Source: Herbaspirillum sp. (GTDB lineage Bacteria > Pseudomonadota > Gammaproteobacteria > Burkholderiales > Burkholderiaceae_D). Taken from it: a stretch of DNA of 64,000 nt. Position 1 is the stretch's first letter. Every line of letters starts with the position of its first letter. The stretch lies in the NCBI RefSeq assembly GCF_017744395.1, contig NZ_JAGIBI010000003.1, positions 496,001 through 560,000 on the forward strand. The letters run 5' to 3'. Shown here one piece after another: positions 9,735 through 20,538 of the stretch. Both the position numbers and the translations under genes were made by a program. The notes under the pieces were generated by a model. That model did no database searches and was not told the DNA's origin. It was given only the letters and a program-made list of their open reading frames with translations.

Positions 9735-10292
9735 CTATACCGAGACGTCGACCGGCGATTTGAGGATGAAATCGACCACCGCCGACAGGTCGGGATAGAC
9801 CAGCGTGCCGGGCGGCAGGCCGCCCTTGGCGTTGGTTTTCTCGCCCTTGCCGGTCAGCACCAGGTAAGGCGCGCAGCCGGCCACGAAGCCGGCCTGCAGG
9901 TCGCGCAGCGAATCGCCCACGGTGGCCACGCCGCCGCGCAGGCTGATGCCGAAGCGCTTGGCGATTTCCAGGAACATGCCGGGCTTGGGCTTGCGGCAAT
10001 CGCAGTTGTCGTCGGCCGAGTGCGGGCAGAAGAACACGGCGTCGATGTCGGCGCCGACCTGCTGGGCCGCGGTGTGCATCTTCTGGTGGATGGCGTTCAG
10101 GGTCTTGATGTCGAACAGCCCGCGCGCCACGCCGGACTGGTTGGTGGCGACCACCACCCGGTAGCCGGCCTGGTTCAGGCGGGCGATGGCTTCCAGCGAC
10201 CCCTTGATCGGGATCCACTCGTCGGGCGACTTGATGAACGCGTCGGAGTCGTGGTTGATGACGCCGTCGCGGTCGAGAATGATCAGTTTCAT
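9735..10292 (-). CDS. gmhB: D-glycero-beta-D-manno-heptose 1,7-bisphosphate 7-phosphatase
   Basis: 185 residues, the standard size. This HAD-superfamily enzyme removes the 7-phosphate in ADP-heptose synthesis for the LPS inner core. Visible features are the HAD motif DRDGVIN at residues 7-13, ATNQSGVARG (motif II area), a zinc-loop signature with cysteines and a histidine (CPHSADDNCDCRKPKPGM), and VGDSLRDLQ (motif IV). It lies between glyS and plsC on the same strand. Confidence 0.95.
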   Translation of the reverse strand: MKLIILDRDGVINHDSDAFIKSPDEWIPIKGSLEAIARLNQAGYRVVVATNQSGVARGLFDIKTLNAIHQKMHTAAQQVGADIDAVFFCPHSADDNCDCRKPKPGMFLEIAKRFGISLRGGVATVGDSLRDLQAGFVAGCAPYLVLTGKGEKTNAKGGLPPGTLVYPDLSAVVDFILKSPVDVSV

Positions 10293-10312
10293 GCGCTAGG
10301 TTTCCCTTCATG

Positions 10313-10352
10313 AAATCCGCCGCGCAGGCACGGGGCCATGCGCGGCGGATTT
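10313..10352. terminator. Strong hairpin between glyS and gmhB
   Basis: A perfect 14-bp stem (10313-10326 with 10339-10352) with a 12-base GC-rich loop sits between the glyS stop and the gmhB start. The T tract after it is short in both directions, so it may be a partial terminator or a processing site rather than a full stop. Confidence 0.5.
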
Positions 10353-10389
10353 TCCCGGTATCGGTCGTGCCTGGGTATTTATTACGCTA

Positions 10390-12510
10390 TTACGCGGCTA
10401 GCTTGGAGATGTCGGCGACCTGGTTGAGCATGCCGTGCAATTCGGCCAGCAATGCCTGGCGGTTCTTGCGCAACTGCTCGTCTTCGGCGTTGACCATCAC
10501 ATCGTTGAAGAAGGCGTCGACGTTCTCGCGCAATTGGGCCAGCGCCTTCAGCGCGCCGGCGAAATCGCCCTTGGCATAGGCCGCCTCGACCTGCGGGCGC
10601 GACTGCTGCATGGCCGAATACAGGCCCTGCTCGGCGGCTTCGCGCAGCAGGCTGCTTTGCACCTGGCCGTGGCCGTCGATGGCCACGCCTTCGATCTTCT
10701 TCAGGATATTGGTGATGCGCTTGTTGGCCGCGGCCAGCGCTTCGGCTTCGGGCAGGGCGGCGAAGGCCTTGACCGCGTCCAGGCGCTCGACCACGTTGTC
10801 CAGCACGGCCGGCTGCTGCGCTACCACCGCCTCGACTTCATTCTGCGCGAAGCCGCGCTCGCGCAGCAGGCCGCGCAGGCGGTCGTACAGGAAGGCCAGC
10901 ACGTCGGCGCGCGGGTCCTTGAAGTTGGCGTTGCCGGCGAACAGCGCGGCGCTAGCGTCGACCAGCGCCGGCAGCGACAGCGGCAGGCGCTTTTCGACCA
11001 GCATGCGCAGCACGCCCAGGGCGTGGCGGCGCAGCGCGAACGGGTCCTTGTCGCCGGTCGGCTGCAGGCCGATGCCCCAGATGCCGACCAGGGTTTCCAG
11101 CTTGTCGGCCAGCGCCACGGCGGTACCGGTCGCGGTGGCCGGCAGGGCGTCGCCGGCGAAGCGCGGCTGGTAGTGTTCGGATGCGGCCTGCGCGACTTCT
11201 TCGGCTTCGCCGTCATGGCGCGCGTAGTAGGTGCCCATGATGCCTTGCAGCTCGGGGAACTCGCCCACCATGTCGGTCAGCAGGTCGGCCTTGGCCAGCA
11301 GCGCGCCGCGTTCGGCCAGCGCCACGTCGCCGCCCAGGAGGCCGGCGATCTTGCCCGCCAGCGCCTGGACGCGCTCGGTGCGCTGCAGCTGGTTGCCCAG
11401 CTTGTTGTGGTAGACCACGTTGGCCAGCAGCGGCACGCGGTCGGCCAGTTTTTTCTTCTTGTCCTGCTCGAAGAAGAACTTTGCGTCCGACAGGCGCGGG
11501 CGCACCACGCGCTCGTTGCCGCCGATGATGTGTTCTGGATGCGCGGTTTCCAGGTTGGAGACGATCAGGAAGCGTGAGCGTAGTTTGCCGTTGGCGTCGG
11601 TCAGCGCGAAGTACTTCTGGTTGGTTTGCATGGTCAGGATCAGGCACTCCTGCGGCACGGCCAGGAATTCGTCTTCGAACTTGCATTCGTAGACCACCGG
11701 CCACTCGACCAGCGCGGTGACCTCGTCCAGCAGGCTGTCGGGCATCAGCACCTGGTCGGCGCCGGCCTTGTCCAGCAGCGCGGCGCGGATCTTTTCGCGG
11801 CGCTCGGCGAAGCTGGCGATGACGCGGCCTTGCGTGGCCAGCGTCTCGACATACTGTTGCGGCGAGGTGATCTGCAGCACGCCCTGCGACAGGAAGCGGT
11901 GGCCCAGCGTGGTGCGGCTGGCGTCCAGGCCGAGGATGGTCAGCGGCAGCACTTCCTCGCCGAACAGGGCGACCAGGTAATGCGCCGGGCGCACGAAATG
12001 CACGGTCTCGCCGGCGGCGCGGCCGAACTGGCGCTGGTAGCTCATGACCTTGGGGATGGGCAGCTTGGCGACGGTGTCTTCCAGCGCCGCCTGCAGGCCT
12101 TGCGCCAGGGCCGAACCCTTGGCGGTGTAGGTGTAGAAGAAGCTTTCGGCCTTGCCGTCCTGGGCGCGTTCCAGCTGGTCGGGCGTGATCACGGGGGCGC
12201 CGGTCTGGGCGGCCAGCGCGGCCAGCTTCTTGACCAGCGGCGCGGCCGGGCGGCCTTCGGCATCCAGCGCGACCGACACCGGCAGTACCTTTTCGCGGAT
12301 CGCCTTGTCGGGCGAGGCGGCGCGCACGTTGGTGACGGACACCGCCAGGCGGCGCGGCGTGGCGTAGGCGGTGGCGGCGGAATCGGCTTCCAGGTAGCCG
12401 CGGCTTTGCAGGCCGTTGAAGATGCCGGCGGCGAAGGCGTCGCCCAGCTTGGCCAGCGCTTTCGGCGGCAGTTCTTCGGTGACGAGTTCTACGAGAAGTG
12501 TTTGGTTCAT
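10390..12510 (-). CDS. glyS: Glycyl-tRNA synthetase beta subunit
   Basis: 706 residues, typical for the bacterial alpha2-beta2 enzyme. The beta subunit binds tRNA-Gly and completes the active tetramer that charges glycine. The N-terminus [18 protein letters not shown] and internal segments such as [13 protein letters not shown] and [18 protein letters not shown] are family hallmarks. It follows glyQ by 77 bases on the same strand, so the two are probably one operon. Confidence 0.97.
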   Translation of the reverse strand: MNQTLLVELVTEELPPKALAKLGDAFAAGIFNGLQSRGYLEADSAATAYATPRRLAVSVTNVRAASPDKAIREKVLPVSVALDAEGRPAAPLVKKLAALAAQTGAPVITPDQLERAQDGKAESFFYTYTAKGSALAQGLQAALEDTVAKLPIPKVMSYQRQFGRAAGETVHFVRPAHYLVALFGEEVLPLTILGLDASRTTLGHRFLSQGVLQITSPQQYVETLATQGRVIASFAERREKIRAALLDKAGADQVLMPDSLLDEVTALVEWPVVYECKFEDEFLAVPQECLILTMQTNQKYFALTDANGKLRSRFLIVSNLETAHPEHIIGGNERVVRPRLSDAKFFFEQDKKKKLADRVPLLANVVYHNKLGNQLQRTERVQALAGKIAGLLGGDVALAERGALLAKADLLTDMVGEFPELQGIMGTYYARHDGEAEEVAQAASEHYQPRFAGDALPATATGTAVALADKLETLVGIWGIGLQPTGDKDPFALRRHALGVLRMLVEKRLPLSLPALVDASAALFAGNANFKDPRADVLAFLYDRLRGLLRERGFAQNEVEAVVAQQPAVLDNVVERLDAVKAFAALPEAEALAAANKRITNILKKIEGVAIDGHGQVQSSLLREAAEQGLYSAMQQSRPQVEAAYAKGDFAGALKALAQLRENVDAFFNDVMVNAEDEQLRKNRQALLAELHGMLNQVADISKLAA

Positions 12511-12587
12511 GTTGTATGTCTTGCTGTCTTGCTCGGTGCGCCTGCGATGTCAGGCGCCGGTTCTGTCGTATGCGGCTGCCGCCGCGC

Positions 12588-13505
12588 TCAGGCGGCGGCC
12601 TTGGCCGCGTCCGCGCCCAGCATCGGGAAGCCCAGGCGTTCGCGCGACTCGAAATAGGCTTGCGCCACGGCGCGCGAGAGGTTGCGGATGCGGCCGATAT
12701 AGGCGGCGCGCTCGGTGACCGAGATGGCGCCGCGCGCGTCCAGCATGTTGAAGGTGTGCGCCGCCTTCAACACCTGCTCGTAGGCCGGCAGCGCCAGCGG
12801 CACTTCCATCAGGCGCTTGGCTTCGGCTTCGTAGTTGGTGAACAGCGAGAACAGGAACTCGGTGTTGGAGTACTCGAAGTTGAAGGTCGACTGCTCGACT
12901 TCGTTCTGGTGGAACACGTCGCCGTAGGTCAGCTTCTTCTTGACGCCGTTTTCAGTCCATTCGGTCCACACCAGGTCGTAGACGTTTTCCACGCCCTGCA
13001 GGTACATCGCCAGGCGTTCGATGCCGTAGGTGATCTCGCCCAGCACCGGCTTGCAGTCCAGGCCGCCGACTTGCTGGAAGTAGGTGAACTGGGTCACTTC
13101 CATGCCGTTCAACCACACTTCCCAGCCCAGGCCCCAGGCGCCCAGGGTCGGGTTTTCCCAATCGTCCTCGACGAAACGCACGTCGTTCTGCTTCAGGTCC
13201 AGCCCCAGCGCCTCCAGCGAACCCAGGTACAGGTCGAGGATGTTTTCCGGCGCCGGCTTCAACACCACCTGGTACTGGTAGTAGTGCTGCATGCGGTTGG
13301 GGTTCTCGCCGTAGCGGCCGTCCTTGGGGCGGCGCGAGGGCTGCACATAGGCGGCGCGCCACGGCTCCGGGCCGATCGCGCGCAGGAAGGTCGCGGTGTG
13401 CGAAGTGCCTGCGCCGACTTCCATGTCGTAGGGCTGCAGCAGCGCGCAGCCTTGGGCGTCCCAATATTCTTGCAGCTTGAGGATGATTTGTTGAAATGTC
13501 AGCAT
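12588..13505 (-). CDS. glyQ: Glycyl-tRNA synthetase alpha subunit
   Basis: 305 residues. The alpha subunit holds the class II aminoacylation core that activates glycine. The N-terminus [19 protein letters not shown], the block [20 protein letters not shown] and the segment [19 protein letters not shown] are diagnostic. It is the first gene of the glyQS pair. A 12-bp hairpin and a smaller stem lie between it and lnt upstream. Confidence 0.97.
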   Translation of the reverse strand: MLTFQQIILKLQEYWDAQGCALLQPYDMEVGAGTSHTATFLRAIGPEPWRAAYVQPSRRPKDGRYGENPNRMQHYYQYQVVLKPAPENILDLYLGSLEALGLDLKQNDVRFVEDDWENPTLGAWGLGWEVWLNGMEVTQFTYFQQVGGLDCKPVLGEITYGIERLAMYLQGVENVYDLVWTEWTENGVKKKLTYGDVFHQNEVEQSTFNFEYSNTEFLFSLFTNYEAEAKRLMEVPLALPAYEQVLKAAHTFNMLDARGAISVTERAAYIGRIRNLSRAVAQAYFESRERLGFPMLGADAAKAAA

Positions 13506-13610
13506 CTTGTGTGGTTGCCTGGTGGAACCGGCGAGGAATTGCTAAAACCTTGAATTTTAGCGTCTTTTGGCCTGTTTGACCCGGTTTCGGGATGGACGGA
13601 TGCTGGCGGG

Positions 13611-13643
13611 GCCGAACCGTTTGCAGCCTTGAAACGGTTCGGC
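13611..13643. terminator. Hairpin between lnt and glyQ
   Basis: A perfect 12-bp stem (13611-13622 with 13632-13643) with a 9-base loop directly follows the lnt stop codon on the minus strand. No T tract follows, so factor-independent termination is uncertain. Confidence 0.45.
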
Positions 13644-13650
13644 GCGGGGA

Positions 13651-15276
13651 TCAGTGCCGGATGCGCGCCGCCTTGTTGTGGCCCCAGGCCACCAGCAGCA
13701 TCAGCAGGGCCAGGCCGACTGCCAGTTTGTTGCCCAGCAGAACATAGGGCGTCTGGCCCGCATAGCCCTGTACCTTGGCCGCCAGCGTGCCGCGCGTATA
13801 GGGCGCCAGTTCCTGCAATGCGCCGCCGGGCAGGATCACGGCGGTGGCGCCGGTGTTGGTGGCGCGCAGCATCGGGCGGCCGGTTTCCAGCGTGCGCATC
13901 TGCGAGATCTGCAAATGCTGGGGCAGGGCGATCGAATTGCCGAACCAGGCGATGTTGGACAGGTTCAGCAGCACGCTGGCCTGCGGCTGGCCGGCGCGGT
14001 AGGCGTCGCGCAGCTGGCCGGCGATTTCCTCGCCGAACAGGTCTTCGTAGCAGATGTTGGGCAGCACCCATTGGCCGCCCACGGCGAACGGCGGCTGTAC
14101 GGGGGCGCCGCGCGTCATGTCGCCCAGCGGGATATGCATCATGTCGACGAACCAGCGGAATCCCAGCGGGATGAATTCGCCGAAAGGCACCAGGTGGTGC
14201 TTGTCATAACGATAAGGCGAGGCGGCTGAACCGGTTTCGGGGCCGAAGCCCAGCACTGAATTGGCATATTGCATGGGCGCGTCCGACAGCGGGATGCCCA
14301 GCGCCAGGTGGCTGCCGCTGGTTTGCGCGAAGCGCACCAGGCGCGCCAGGTAGTCCGGCGGCAATTGCTGCGGCAACAAGGGGATGGCGGTTTCCGGGGT
14401 GGCGATCAGGTCGGCCGGTTCGGCCGTGATCATCTGCTCGTACATGGTGAGCGTGGACACCAGCGCATCGTTGGAGAATTTCATCTCCTGCGGGATATTG
14501 CCCTGCAGGAGCCGTACCGAGATCGGTTCGCCCTGCGGTGTGGTCCATGCCACCTGGCGCAGCAAGAGGCCCAGCGCGCCCAGCGCCAGCAGCGTCGCCA
14601 GCGGCACGCCGATGCGGAGGGCGCCGCCGGCGCTGCCCTTGCGGCCCAGGCCCTGCCACAGCAGCGCCAGCGCGCCGGCCGCCAGCGCGGCGATCCAGCC
14701 CACACCATAGACGCCGCCCACCGCCGCGAAACCGGCCAGCGGCCCGGCGGTATGCGCATAGCCCGACACCAGCCAGGGAAAGCCGGTGAAGATCCAGCCG
14801 CGCGCCCATTCCGACAAGGCCCACAGCGCCGGCAGCATCAGCAGGCCCATGATCAGCGACGACGACGACCAGTGCCGGCGCAGCAGGCCGGCCAGCGCCA
14901 CGGCGCCGCCCGCATACAGGCCGAGGTACAGCGCCAGCAGCGCCACGGCCAGCGCCGCCATCCAGGCCGGCATGCCGCCGTAGTCGTGCATGCTGATGTA
15001 CAGCCAGTGCACCCCGGCCGCGGCCCAGCCGAAGCCGTACAGCCAGCCTTGCAGGAAGTGCCTGCGGGTAGTGGCCGCGGGAGCGGCGATGGTCTGGTGG
15101 AACAGCCAGGCCAGCGCGATCACTTGCAGCGGCCACAGCTTGAAAGGGGCGAACGCGAAGACGTTGGCCGCGCCGGCCAGGACCGGCAGCAGCAGCGCGG
15201 CCGCGCCGGCGATGCGGCCGGGCGCGGCGGCATCCCCGCGCAGGCCGGGAGTGTTGTTGGGGGCGGGGGAGTTCAC
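13651..15276 (-). CDS. lnt: Apolipoprotein N-acyltransferase
   Basis: 541 residues if started at the GTG at 15276, 20 bases after the corC stop; the open frame continues further upstream only as an Arg-rich shadow of corC, and no ATG fits. Lnt adds the third acyl chain to the N-terminal Cys of lipoproteins in the inner membrane. About six hydrophobic segments fill the first ~215 residues. The C-terminal nitrilase-like periplasmic domain shows the Glu-Lys-Cys triad: ATPETAIPLL (Glu), YDKHHLVPFGEF (Lys) and NICYEDLFGE (Cys). It is coupled to corC as in many Gram-negatives. Confidence 0.93.
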   Translation of the reverse strand: MNSPAPNNTPGLRGDAAAPGRIAGAAALLLPVLAGAANVFAFAPFKLWPLQVIALAWLFHQTIAAPAATTRRHFLQGWLYGFGWAAAGVHWLYISMHDYGGMPAWMAALAVALLALYLGLYAGGAVALAGLLRRHWSSSSLIMGLLMLPALWALSEWARGWIFTGFPWLVSGYAHTAGPLAGFAAVGGVYGVGWIAALAAGALALLWQGLGRKGSAGGALRIGVPLATLLALGALGLLLRQVAWTTPQGEPISVRLLQGNIPQEMKFSNDALVSTLTMYEQMITAEPADLIATPETAIPLLPQQLPPDYLARLVRFAQTSGSHLALGIPLSDAPMQYANSVLGFGPETGSAASPYRYDKHHLVPFGEFIPLGFRWFVDMMHIPLGDMTRGAPVQPPFAVGGQWVLPNICYEDLFGEEIAGQLRDAYRAGQPQASVLLNLSNIAWFGNSIALPQHLQISQMRTLETGRPMLRATNTGATAVILPGGALQELAPYTRGTLAAKVQGYAGQTPYVLLGNKLAVGLALLMLLVAWGHNKAARIRH

Positions 15277-15296
15277 GCTGGGCAGTGCGGGCGGGA

Positions 15297-16175
15297 TTAT
15301 TCGTCTTGCGCCGCCGCGGGCGGCAGCATGGAGACCAGCAGCACGTGCACCTGGCGCGCGTCGGCGCGCAGCACTTCGAAATGCAGGCCGTCGATGTCGA
15401 ACTCGTCGCCCTTGCGCGGCACGCGGCCCAGGTGATTGGCGACCAGGCCGCCGATGGTGTCGGCATCCTCGTCGGCGCAATGGCTGCCGGTTTCTTCGTT
15501 GAACTGCTCGATCTCGGTCAGCGCCTTGACGCGCCAGCGCGCGCCGTTGGGGCCGTCCTTCAGGGCCAGCACGTTGTCTTCGGCTTCGTCGAAATCGTAT
15601 TCGTCCTCGATGTCGCCGACGATCTGTTCCAGCACATCTTCAATAGTGATCAGGCCGGCCACGCCGCCGTATTCGTCGACCACGACGGCCATGTGGTTGC
15701 GGTTGGCGCGGAAGTCGCGCAGCAGCACGTTGAGGCGCTTGGATTCGGGGATGAAGATGGCCGGGCGCAGCATGTCGCGCACGTCGAACGATTCTTCGGC
15801 GTAGTAGCGCAGCAGGTCCTTGGCCAGCAGGATGCCGACCACCTTGTCGCGCTCGCCGTCCACGGCGGGGAAGCGCGAGTGCGAGGTCGACAGCACATCG
15901 GGCATCCAGGTATCGATCGGCTTGCTGATGTCGATGGTGTCCATCTGCGAGCGGGGCACCATGATGTCGCGCGCGGCCAGGTCGGAGACCTGGAACACGC
16001 CTTCGATCATCGACAGGGCGTCGGCGTCGATCAGGTTGCGTTCATGCGCGTCGTGCAGCACTTCGAGCAGCTCGGCGCGGTTTTCTGGTTCGGGGGAAAT
16101 CAGTGCGGTGAGGCGTTCAAACAATGAACGGTGGGGTTTAGCGTCAGACTTGACGCTACTAGGGTGTTCTTGCAT
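15297..16175 (-). CDS. corC: CorC/HlyC-family CBS-domain protein (magnesium/cobalt efflux-associated)
   Basis: 292 residues without membrane segments. The N-terminal part contains ARDIMVPRSQMDTID, the signature of the first CBS domain of the CorC family. A second CBS region follows (VVVDEYGGVAGLITIEDVLEQIVGDIEDEYD), then a C-terminal CorC/HlyC domain (about 215-285). CorC proteins are linked to magnesium and cobalt homeostasis and in some species to membrane integrity. The neighbours ybeY, phoH and miaB upstream and lnt downstream are the conserved set. Confidence 0.93.
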   Translation of the reverse strand: MQEHPSSVKSDAKPHRSLFERLTALISPEPENRAELLEVLHDAHERNLIDADALSMIEGVFQVSDLAARDIMVPRSQMDTIDISKPIDTWMPDVLSTSHSRFPAVDGERDKVVGILLAKDLLRYYAEESFDVRDMLRPAIFIPESKRLNVLLRDFRANRNHMAVVVDEYGGVAGLITIEDVLEQIVGDIEDEYDFDEAEDNVLALKDGPNGARWRVKALTEIEQFNEETGSHCADEDADTIGGLVANHLGRVPRKGDEFDIDGLHFEVLRADARQVHVLLVSMLPPAAAQDE

Positions 16176-16360
16176 GGCGTTAGGCGCTAGCCCGACGTAG
16201 TTTCGAAGGCCATAGGATACAACACTTATATGACAAAACAGCGAAACAGCGGCAATTGCCGGATGTTGTATGTCGGAAACGTGCTGTTCCGCCTTTTTAT
16301 CGTCGCCCGGATTTCGGCCGGGGCGACGATGGAGAAAAACAATATGAAAACGGCAAGAAA

Positions 16361-16816
16361 TCAGCGCTGCTTGTAAGGATCGGCGAATCCCAGTCCGGCC
16401 AGCAGCTCGGTTTCCAGCGCTTCCATCTCGACCGCTTCCTCTTCCTCTTCGTGGTCGTAGCCCTGGGCGTGCAGCACGCCGTGCACCACCAGGTGCGCAA
16501 TGTGTTCCTCGATGCTCTTGTTCTGCTCGGCGGCTTCCTTCTGCAAGACGTCGGTGCAGAAGATGATGTCGGCTTGCGTCACTTCGCTGTCTTCGTCTTC
16601 CGTATAGGCGAAGGTCAGCACGTTGGTGGCGTAGTCCTTGCCGCGATAGTCGCGGTTCAGCTCCTGGCCTTCTTCGCTGCCGACGAAGCGCAGCGTCAGT
16701 TCGGCCGGCGCAAACAGCGCGGCCTGCACCCAGCGGCGCAGCATGGGGCGGGTGATGGTGTCTTTCAGGCGGTCGTCGGCGTATTGCACCGACAGCGTCA
16801 GCTTAGGTTTTGGCAT
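16361..16816 (-). CDS. ybeY: Endoribonuclease / rRNA maturation factor YbeY
   Basis: 151 residues. YbeY is a zinc-dependent RNase needed for 16S rRNA 3'-end maturation and ribosome quality control. The metal motif appears as [20 protein letters not shown], with the three zinc histidines spaced as H-x3-H-x5-H. Its start overlaps the end of phoH by 14 bases, so translation is coupled. The C-terminus is a little longer than in E. coli and ends YKQR. Confidence 0.95.
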   Translation of the reverse strand: MPKPKLTLSVQYADDRLKDTITRPMLRRWVQAALFAPAELTLRFVGSEEGQELNRDYRGKDYATNVLTFAYTEDEDSEVTQADIIFCTDVLQKEAAEQNKSIEEHIAHLVVHGVLHAQGYDHEEEEEAVEMEALETELLAGLGFADPYKQR

Positions 16817-17939
16817 GGCGTGGCTTGGCGGATTTGGTCAGCAGGTTGGTGGCGGCGCGCGCGGTGGCGCGGGCGGTATCGGGCTTGGCGTTGCCGGCGG
16901 CGTCATAGGCGTCGACGATGCGCGCCACCAGCGGATGGCGCACCACGTCGGCGCTGGTGAAGCGCGAGAAGGCGATGCCGCGCACATCGTGCAGCACCGC
17001 CAGCGCATCCACCAGGCCGCTCTTCTGTCCGTGGTGCAGGTCGACCTGGGTGACGTCGCCGGTGACCACCGCCTTGCTGCCGAAGCCGATGCGGGTCAGG
17101 AACATCTTCATCTGTTCCGGCGTGGTGTTCTGCGCCTCGTCCAGGATGATGAAGGCGTGGTTGAGCGTGCGGCCGCGCATGTAGGCCAGCGGCGCGATCT
17201 CGATGGCCTGCTTCTCGAACAGCTTCTGCGTGCGGTCGAAGCCCAGCAGGTCGTACAGCGCGTCGTACAGCGGGCGCAAATACGGATCGACCTTCTGCGC
17301 CAGGTCGCCCGGCAGGAAGCCCAGGCGTTCGCCGGCTTCCACCGCCGGGCGCGTGAGCACGATGCGCTGCACCGCGTCGCGCTCCAGCGCATCCACCGCG
17401 CAGGCCACGGCCAGGTAGGTCTTGCCGGTGCCGGCCGGGCCGACGCCGAAGGTGATGTCGTGCTCCAGGATGGCGTTGAGGTACTGGCTCTGGTGCGGCG
17501 TGCGGCCGCGCAGGTCGTGCTTGCGGGTTTTCAGGATCGGGCTGTCGGGCAGCGCGTGCTCGTCGGGGACGGCGTCTTCCCGGTCGTCCTTATTCGGCGC
17601 CTGCGCCTTGCGTGCGCGGCGCACGCCGGCGGCGGCCGGCGGCAGGCCGGCTTCCTCATCGGCGGCCGCGCTGGCGCGTTGCTCGACCAGCGCCAGTTGC
17701 ACGTCGTCCAGCGACACCGCGCGGTCGGCCAACTGGTAGAAGCGCTCCAGCACTTCCACCGCGCGCTCGGCGTTGCTGCCGGTGACCACGAAACGGTCGC
17801 CGCGGCGGAAGATGGTCACGTCCAGCGCGTTGGAAATCTGCCGCAGGTTTTCATCCAGCGCGCCGCACAGGTTGGCCAGGCGCCGGTTGTCCAGCGGTTG
17901 CGGAATGAAGTGGTGCGGCTGGTTGGGGATCTTTTTCAA
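16803..17939 (-). CDS. phoH: PhoH-like ATPase (YbeZ)
   Basis: 378 residues. This P-loop ATPase pairs genetically and physically with YbeY and is thought to act with it in RNA metabolism. An N-terminal KH-like segment (about 25-90) is followed by a low-complexity linker rich in Ala and charged residues (about 95-145). The ATPase domain has Walker [12 protein letters not shown] and Walker [14 protein letters not shown]. It lies between miaB and ybeY, 23 bases after miaB, in one transcription unit. Confidence 0.93.
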   Translation of the reverse strand: MKKIPNQPHHFIPQPLDNRRLANLCGALDENLRQISNALDVTIFRRGDRFVVTGSNAERAVEVLERFYQLADRAVSLDDVQLALVEQRASAAADEEAGLPPAAAGVRRARKAQAPNKDDREDAVPDEHALPDSPILKTRKHDLRGRTPHQSQYLNAILEHDITFGVGPAGTGKTYLAVACAVDALERDAVQRIVLTRPAVEAGERLGFLPGDLAQKVDPYLRPLYDALYDLLGFDRTQKLFEKQAIEIAPLAYMRGRTLNHAFIILDEAQNTTPEQMKMFLTRIGFGSKAVVTGDVTQVDLHHGQKSGLVDALAVLHDVRGIAFSRFTSADVVRHPLVARIVDAYDAAGNAKPDTARATARAATNLLTKSAKPRHAKT

Positions 17940-17962
17940 TGAGGGTCCGGTATCTTGTCTGG

Positions 17963-19303
17963 TTATTGTTTGACGACGATTTCGCCGCGCAGCGAGAACG
18001 GGAAGGCCTGCAGGATGGTGACGTCGACCATCTGGCCGACCAGGCGCGCGCCGTTGGGGCCGCCGTCGAAGTTGACCACGCGGTTGTTCTCGGTGCGGCC
18101 CTGCAGTTCGCTGGGATCGCGCTTGGACGGCCCTTCCACCAGGATGCGCTGCACGCTGCCAAGCATGGCTTCGCTGATCTTGGCGACGTTGTCGTTGATC
18201 ACGGCCTGCAGGCGCTGCAGGCGCTTGAGCTTGACTTCCTGCGGCGTGTCGTCGGCCAGGTTGGCGGCCGGGGTGCCGGGACGGGCGCTGAAGACGAAGG
18301 AGAAGCTGTTATCGAAGCCGATGTCGTCGATCAGCTTCATCAGCGCTTCGAAATCCTCCTCGGTCTCGCCGGGGAAGCCGACGATGAAGTCGGACGACAC
18401 CGTGATGTTGGGGCGCACCTTGCGCAAGCGGCGGATCACCGACTTGTACTCGATCGCGGTATAGCCGCGCTTCATCGCCGCCAGCGTGCGGTCGGAACCA
18501 TGCTGCGCCGGCAGGTAGAGGTGGTCGACCAGCTTGGGCACCTTGGCGTAGGTATCGATCAGGCGCTGCGAGAATTCCTTGGGATGGCTGGTGACGAAGC
18601 GGATGCGCTCGATGCCGGGCATCTCGGCGATGTATTCGATCAGCAGCGCGAAGTCGGCGATCTCGCCGTCTTCCATCGCGCCGCGGTAGGCGTTCACGTT
18701 CTGGCCCAGCAGCGTGATTTCCTTCACGCCCTGCTCGGCCAGGCCGGCCACTTCGGTCAGCACGTCCTCGAAGCGGCGCGAGACTTCCTCGCCGCGGGTG
18801 TAAGGCACCACGCAATAGCTGCAGTACTTGCTGCAGCCTTCCATGATGGAGACATAGGCGGTGGCGCCTTCCACGCGCGCCGGAGGCAGGTGGTCGAACT
18901 TCTCGATCTCGGGGAAGCTGATGTCGACCTGCGGGCGGCCGGTGTAGCGGCGCTCGCTGATCATCTGCGGCAGGCGGTGCAGGGTTTGCGGGCCGAACAC
19001 CATATCCACGTGCGGCGCGCGCTTGACGATGGCTTCGCCTTCCTGCGAAGCCACGCAGCCGCCCACGCCGATCAGCAGGTCGGGGTTCTTCTTCTTCAGC
19101 GCGCGCAGGCGGCCCAGGTCGGAGAACACCTTCTCCTGCGCCTTTTCGCGCACCGAGCAGGTGTTGAGCAGGATCACGTCCGCCTCTTCCGGGCGGTCGG
19201 TCTTGACCAGGCCTTCGGCGATGTTGAGCACGTCGGCCATCTTGTCCGAGTCGTACTCGTTCATCTGGCAGCCGAAGGTTTTGATGAATATTTTCTTTTG
19301 CAT
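17963..19303 (-). CDS. miaB: tRNA-2-methylthio-N6-dimethylallyladenosine synthase MiaB
   Basis: 446 residues from the ATG at 19303 ([19 protein letters not shown]); the open frame extends further upstream but gives a proline-rich tail foreign to the family. MiaB is a radical SAM methylthiotransferase that adds the 2-methylthio group to i6A37 of tRNAs reading UNN codons. The three N-terminal cluster cysteines (FGCQMN, NTCSVRE, GGCVASQ) and the radical SAM CxxxCxxC (CSKYCSYC) are present, with a C-terminal TRAM domain (about 385-446). Its substrate-forming partner MiaA is also in this window (62722-63678). Confidence 0.96.
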   Translation of the reverse strand: MQKKIFIKTFGCQMNEYDSDKMADVLNIAEGLVKTDRPEEADVILLNTCSVREKAQEKVFSDLGRLRALKKKNPDLLIGVGGCVASQEGEAIVKRAPHVDMVFGPQTLHRLPQMISERRYTGRPQVDISFPEIEKFDHLPPARVEGATAYVSIMEGCSKYCSYCVVPYTRGEEVSRRFEDVLTEVAGLAEQGVKEITLLGQNVNAYRGAMEDGEIADFALLIEYIAEMPGIERIRFVTSHPKEFSQRLIDTYAKVPKLVDHLYLPAQHGSDRTLAAMKRGYTAIEYKSVIRRLRKVRPNITVSSDFIVGFPGETEEDFEALMKLIDDIGFDNSFSFVFSARPGTPAANLADDTPQEVKLKRLQRLQAVINDNVAKISEAMLGSVQRILVEGPSKRDPSELQGRTENNRVVNFDGGPNGARLVGQMVDVTILQAFPFSLRGEIVVKQ

Positions 19304-19559
19304 AAATCTCAATCCAGCGTGGGACGCAAGGGAAGACGCATGTGGGATGCGGGCGCCGGCAAAGGGAGGCGGGCCGGCAGCGTGGCCGGCGGGCGCGGCG
19401 CAGGGCATCAGATACGATGCCGGCGCGGTGGGCGGACCATTCCTCAAAGGCTGGCGATTATAGCACCGGAAGCCTTGCGGAGCCCGCCCGAGGCGGCTTT
19501 GGCGGAGCGGGTGGGCGCTGGAAATAATGTCTTTGCGGCAATGTTGCCGGTTTGCGCAT

Positions 19560-20453
19560 TCAAAGATCCTGGCAGCACTGCTCCAGCCAGTCCAGCACCG
19601 CCCGCAGCCGCGGCACGGCTTTCAGGTCGCGGTGGAACACCGCCCACAGTTCGCGCTCCAGCTGCACCTGCGGTTCGGCCGGCACCAGCTCCGGCGCCAG
19701 CAGGTAGCGCGGCAGCAGCGCCAGGCCTACGCCGGCGCGCGCGGCCATGCATTGCGCGGCCAGGCTGGCGCTGCGCAGGCGCACCGGATTGCCGGCGGCG
19801 TGGGCGCTGTGCCACAGGGTTTCGGGAATGTCGGGCACGCCGTCGTCGTAACCGACGAAGGGCGCGGATTTGCGATTCTCGCGCCAGGCGGCCACGACCT
19901 CGGCGGTGCCGCACAGGTAATACGCCAGCTTGCCCAGAGGGCGCGCGATCAGCTCGCCGTCCTGCGGCCGCGCGAAGCGTATCGCCAGGTCGGCATCGCG
20001 CCGCGCCAGGCTGACGGTCTGGTGGCCCATCGTGAATTCCACGTCGAGATTGGGCCAGCGCTGCAGCAGCGACGGCAGCCGCGGCGCCAGGAACAGCGAA
20101 CCGAAGGCATCGGTGGCGGCGATGCGCAGCTTGCCTTCCAGCCGCAGGTCTTCGCCGGCCAGCGTGCGCGCCAGCTGCGCGGTCTGTTCCCGCATCGCCC
20201 GCGCCGCCGCCAGCACGGTCTCGCCCAGCCGGGTCAGTTCGGTATCGCCGCCGCGCCGGGTGAACAGCGGCGCACCCATGGCGTGTTCCAGCAACTGGAG
20301 GCGGCGGCTGACGGTGGCGTGCGTCAGGTCCAACGCCCGCGCCGCGCCCGAGAAACTGCCGGACTCGATGAAGGCGGCGAAGGTGCGCAGGCCTTCCCAG
20401 TCGGGCAGGGCGGCAGCGCTGGCGGCCAAAGGCGGGGCTGATGATTTTTTCAC
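19560..20453 (-). CDS. LysR-family transcriptional regulator
   Basis: 297 residues. The N-terminal winged helix reads [20 protein letters not shown], then [21 protein letters not shown] LysR substrate-binding domain follows (about 105-295). A Ser/Ala-rich N-terminal tail of about 15 residues precedes the helix-turn-helix. It is divergent from the isochorismatase-family gene, with 85 bases between them, so it very likely controls that gene. The effector is unknown. Confidence 0.9.
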   Translation of the reverse strand: MKKSSAPPLAASAAALPDWEGLRTFAAFIESGSFSGAARALDLTHATVSRRLQLLEHAMGAPLFTRRGGDTELTRLGETVLAAARAMREQTAQLARTLAGEDLRLEGKLRIAATDAFGSLFLAPRLPSLLQRWPNLDVEFTMGHQTVSLARRDADLAIRFARPQDGELIARPLGKLAYYLCGTAEVVAAWRENRKSAPFVGYDDGVPDIPETLWHSAHAAGNPVRLRSASLAAQCMAARAGVGLALLPRYLLAPELVPAEPQVQLERELWAVFHRDLKAVPRLRAVLDWLEQCCQDL

Positions 20454-20538
20454 AGTCGGCTGGCAGTTTTAGGGAATTGGTGTGCGTATTTTACTAGCCT
20501 AAGATGGCTTCACCATCCACCGACACAGAGGAGCCGCC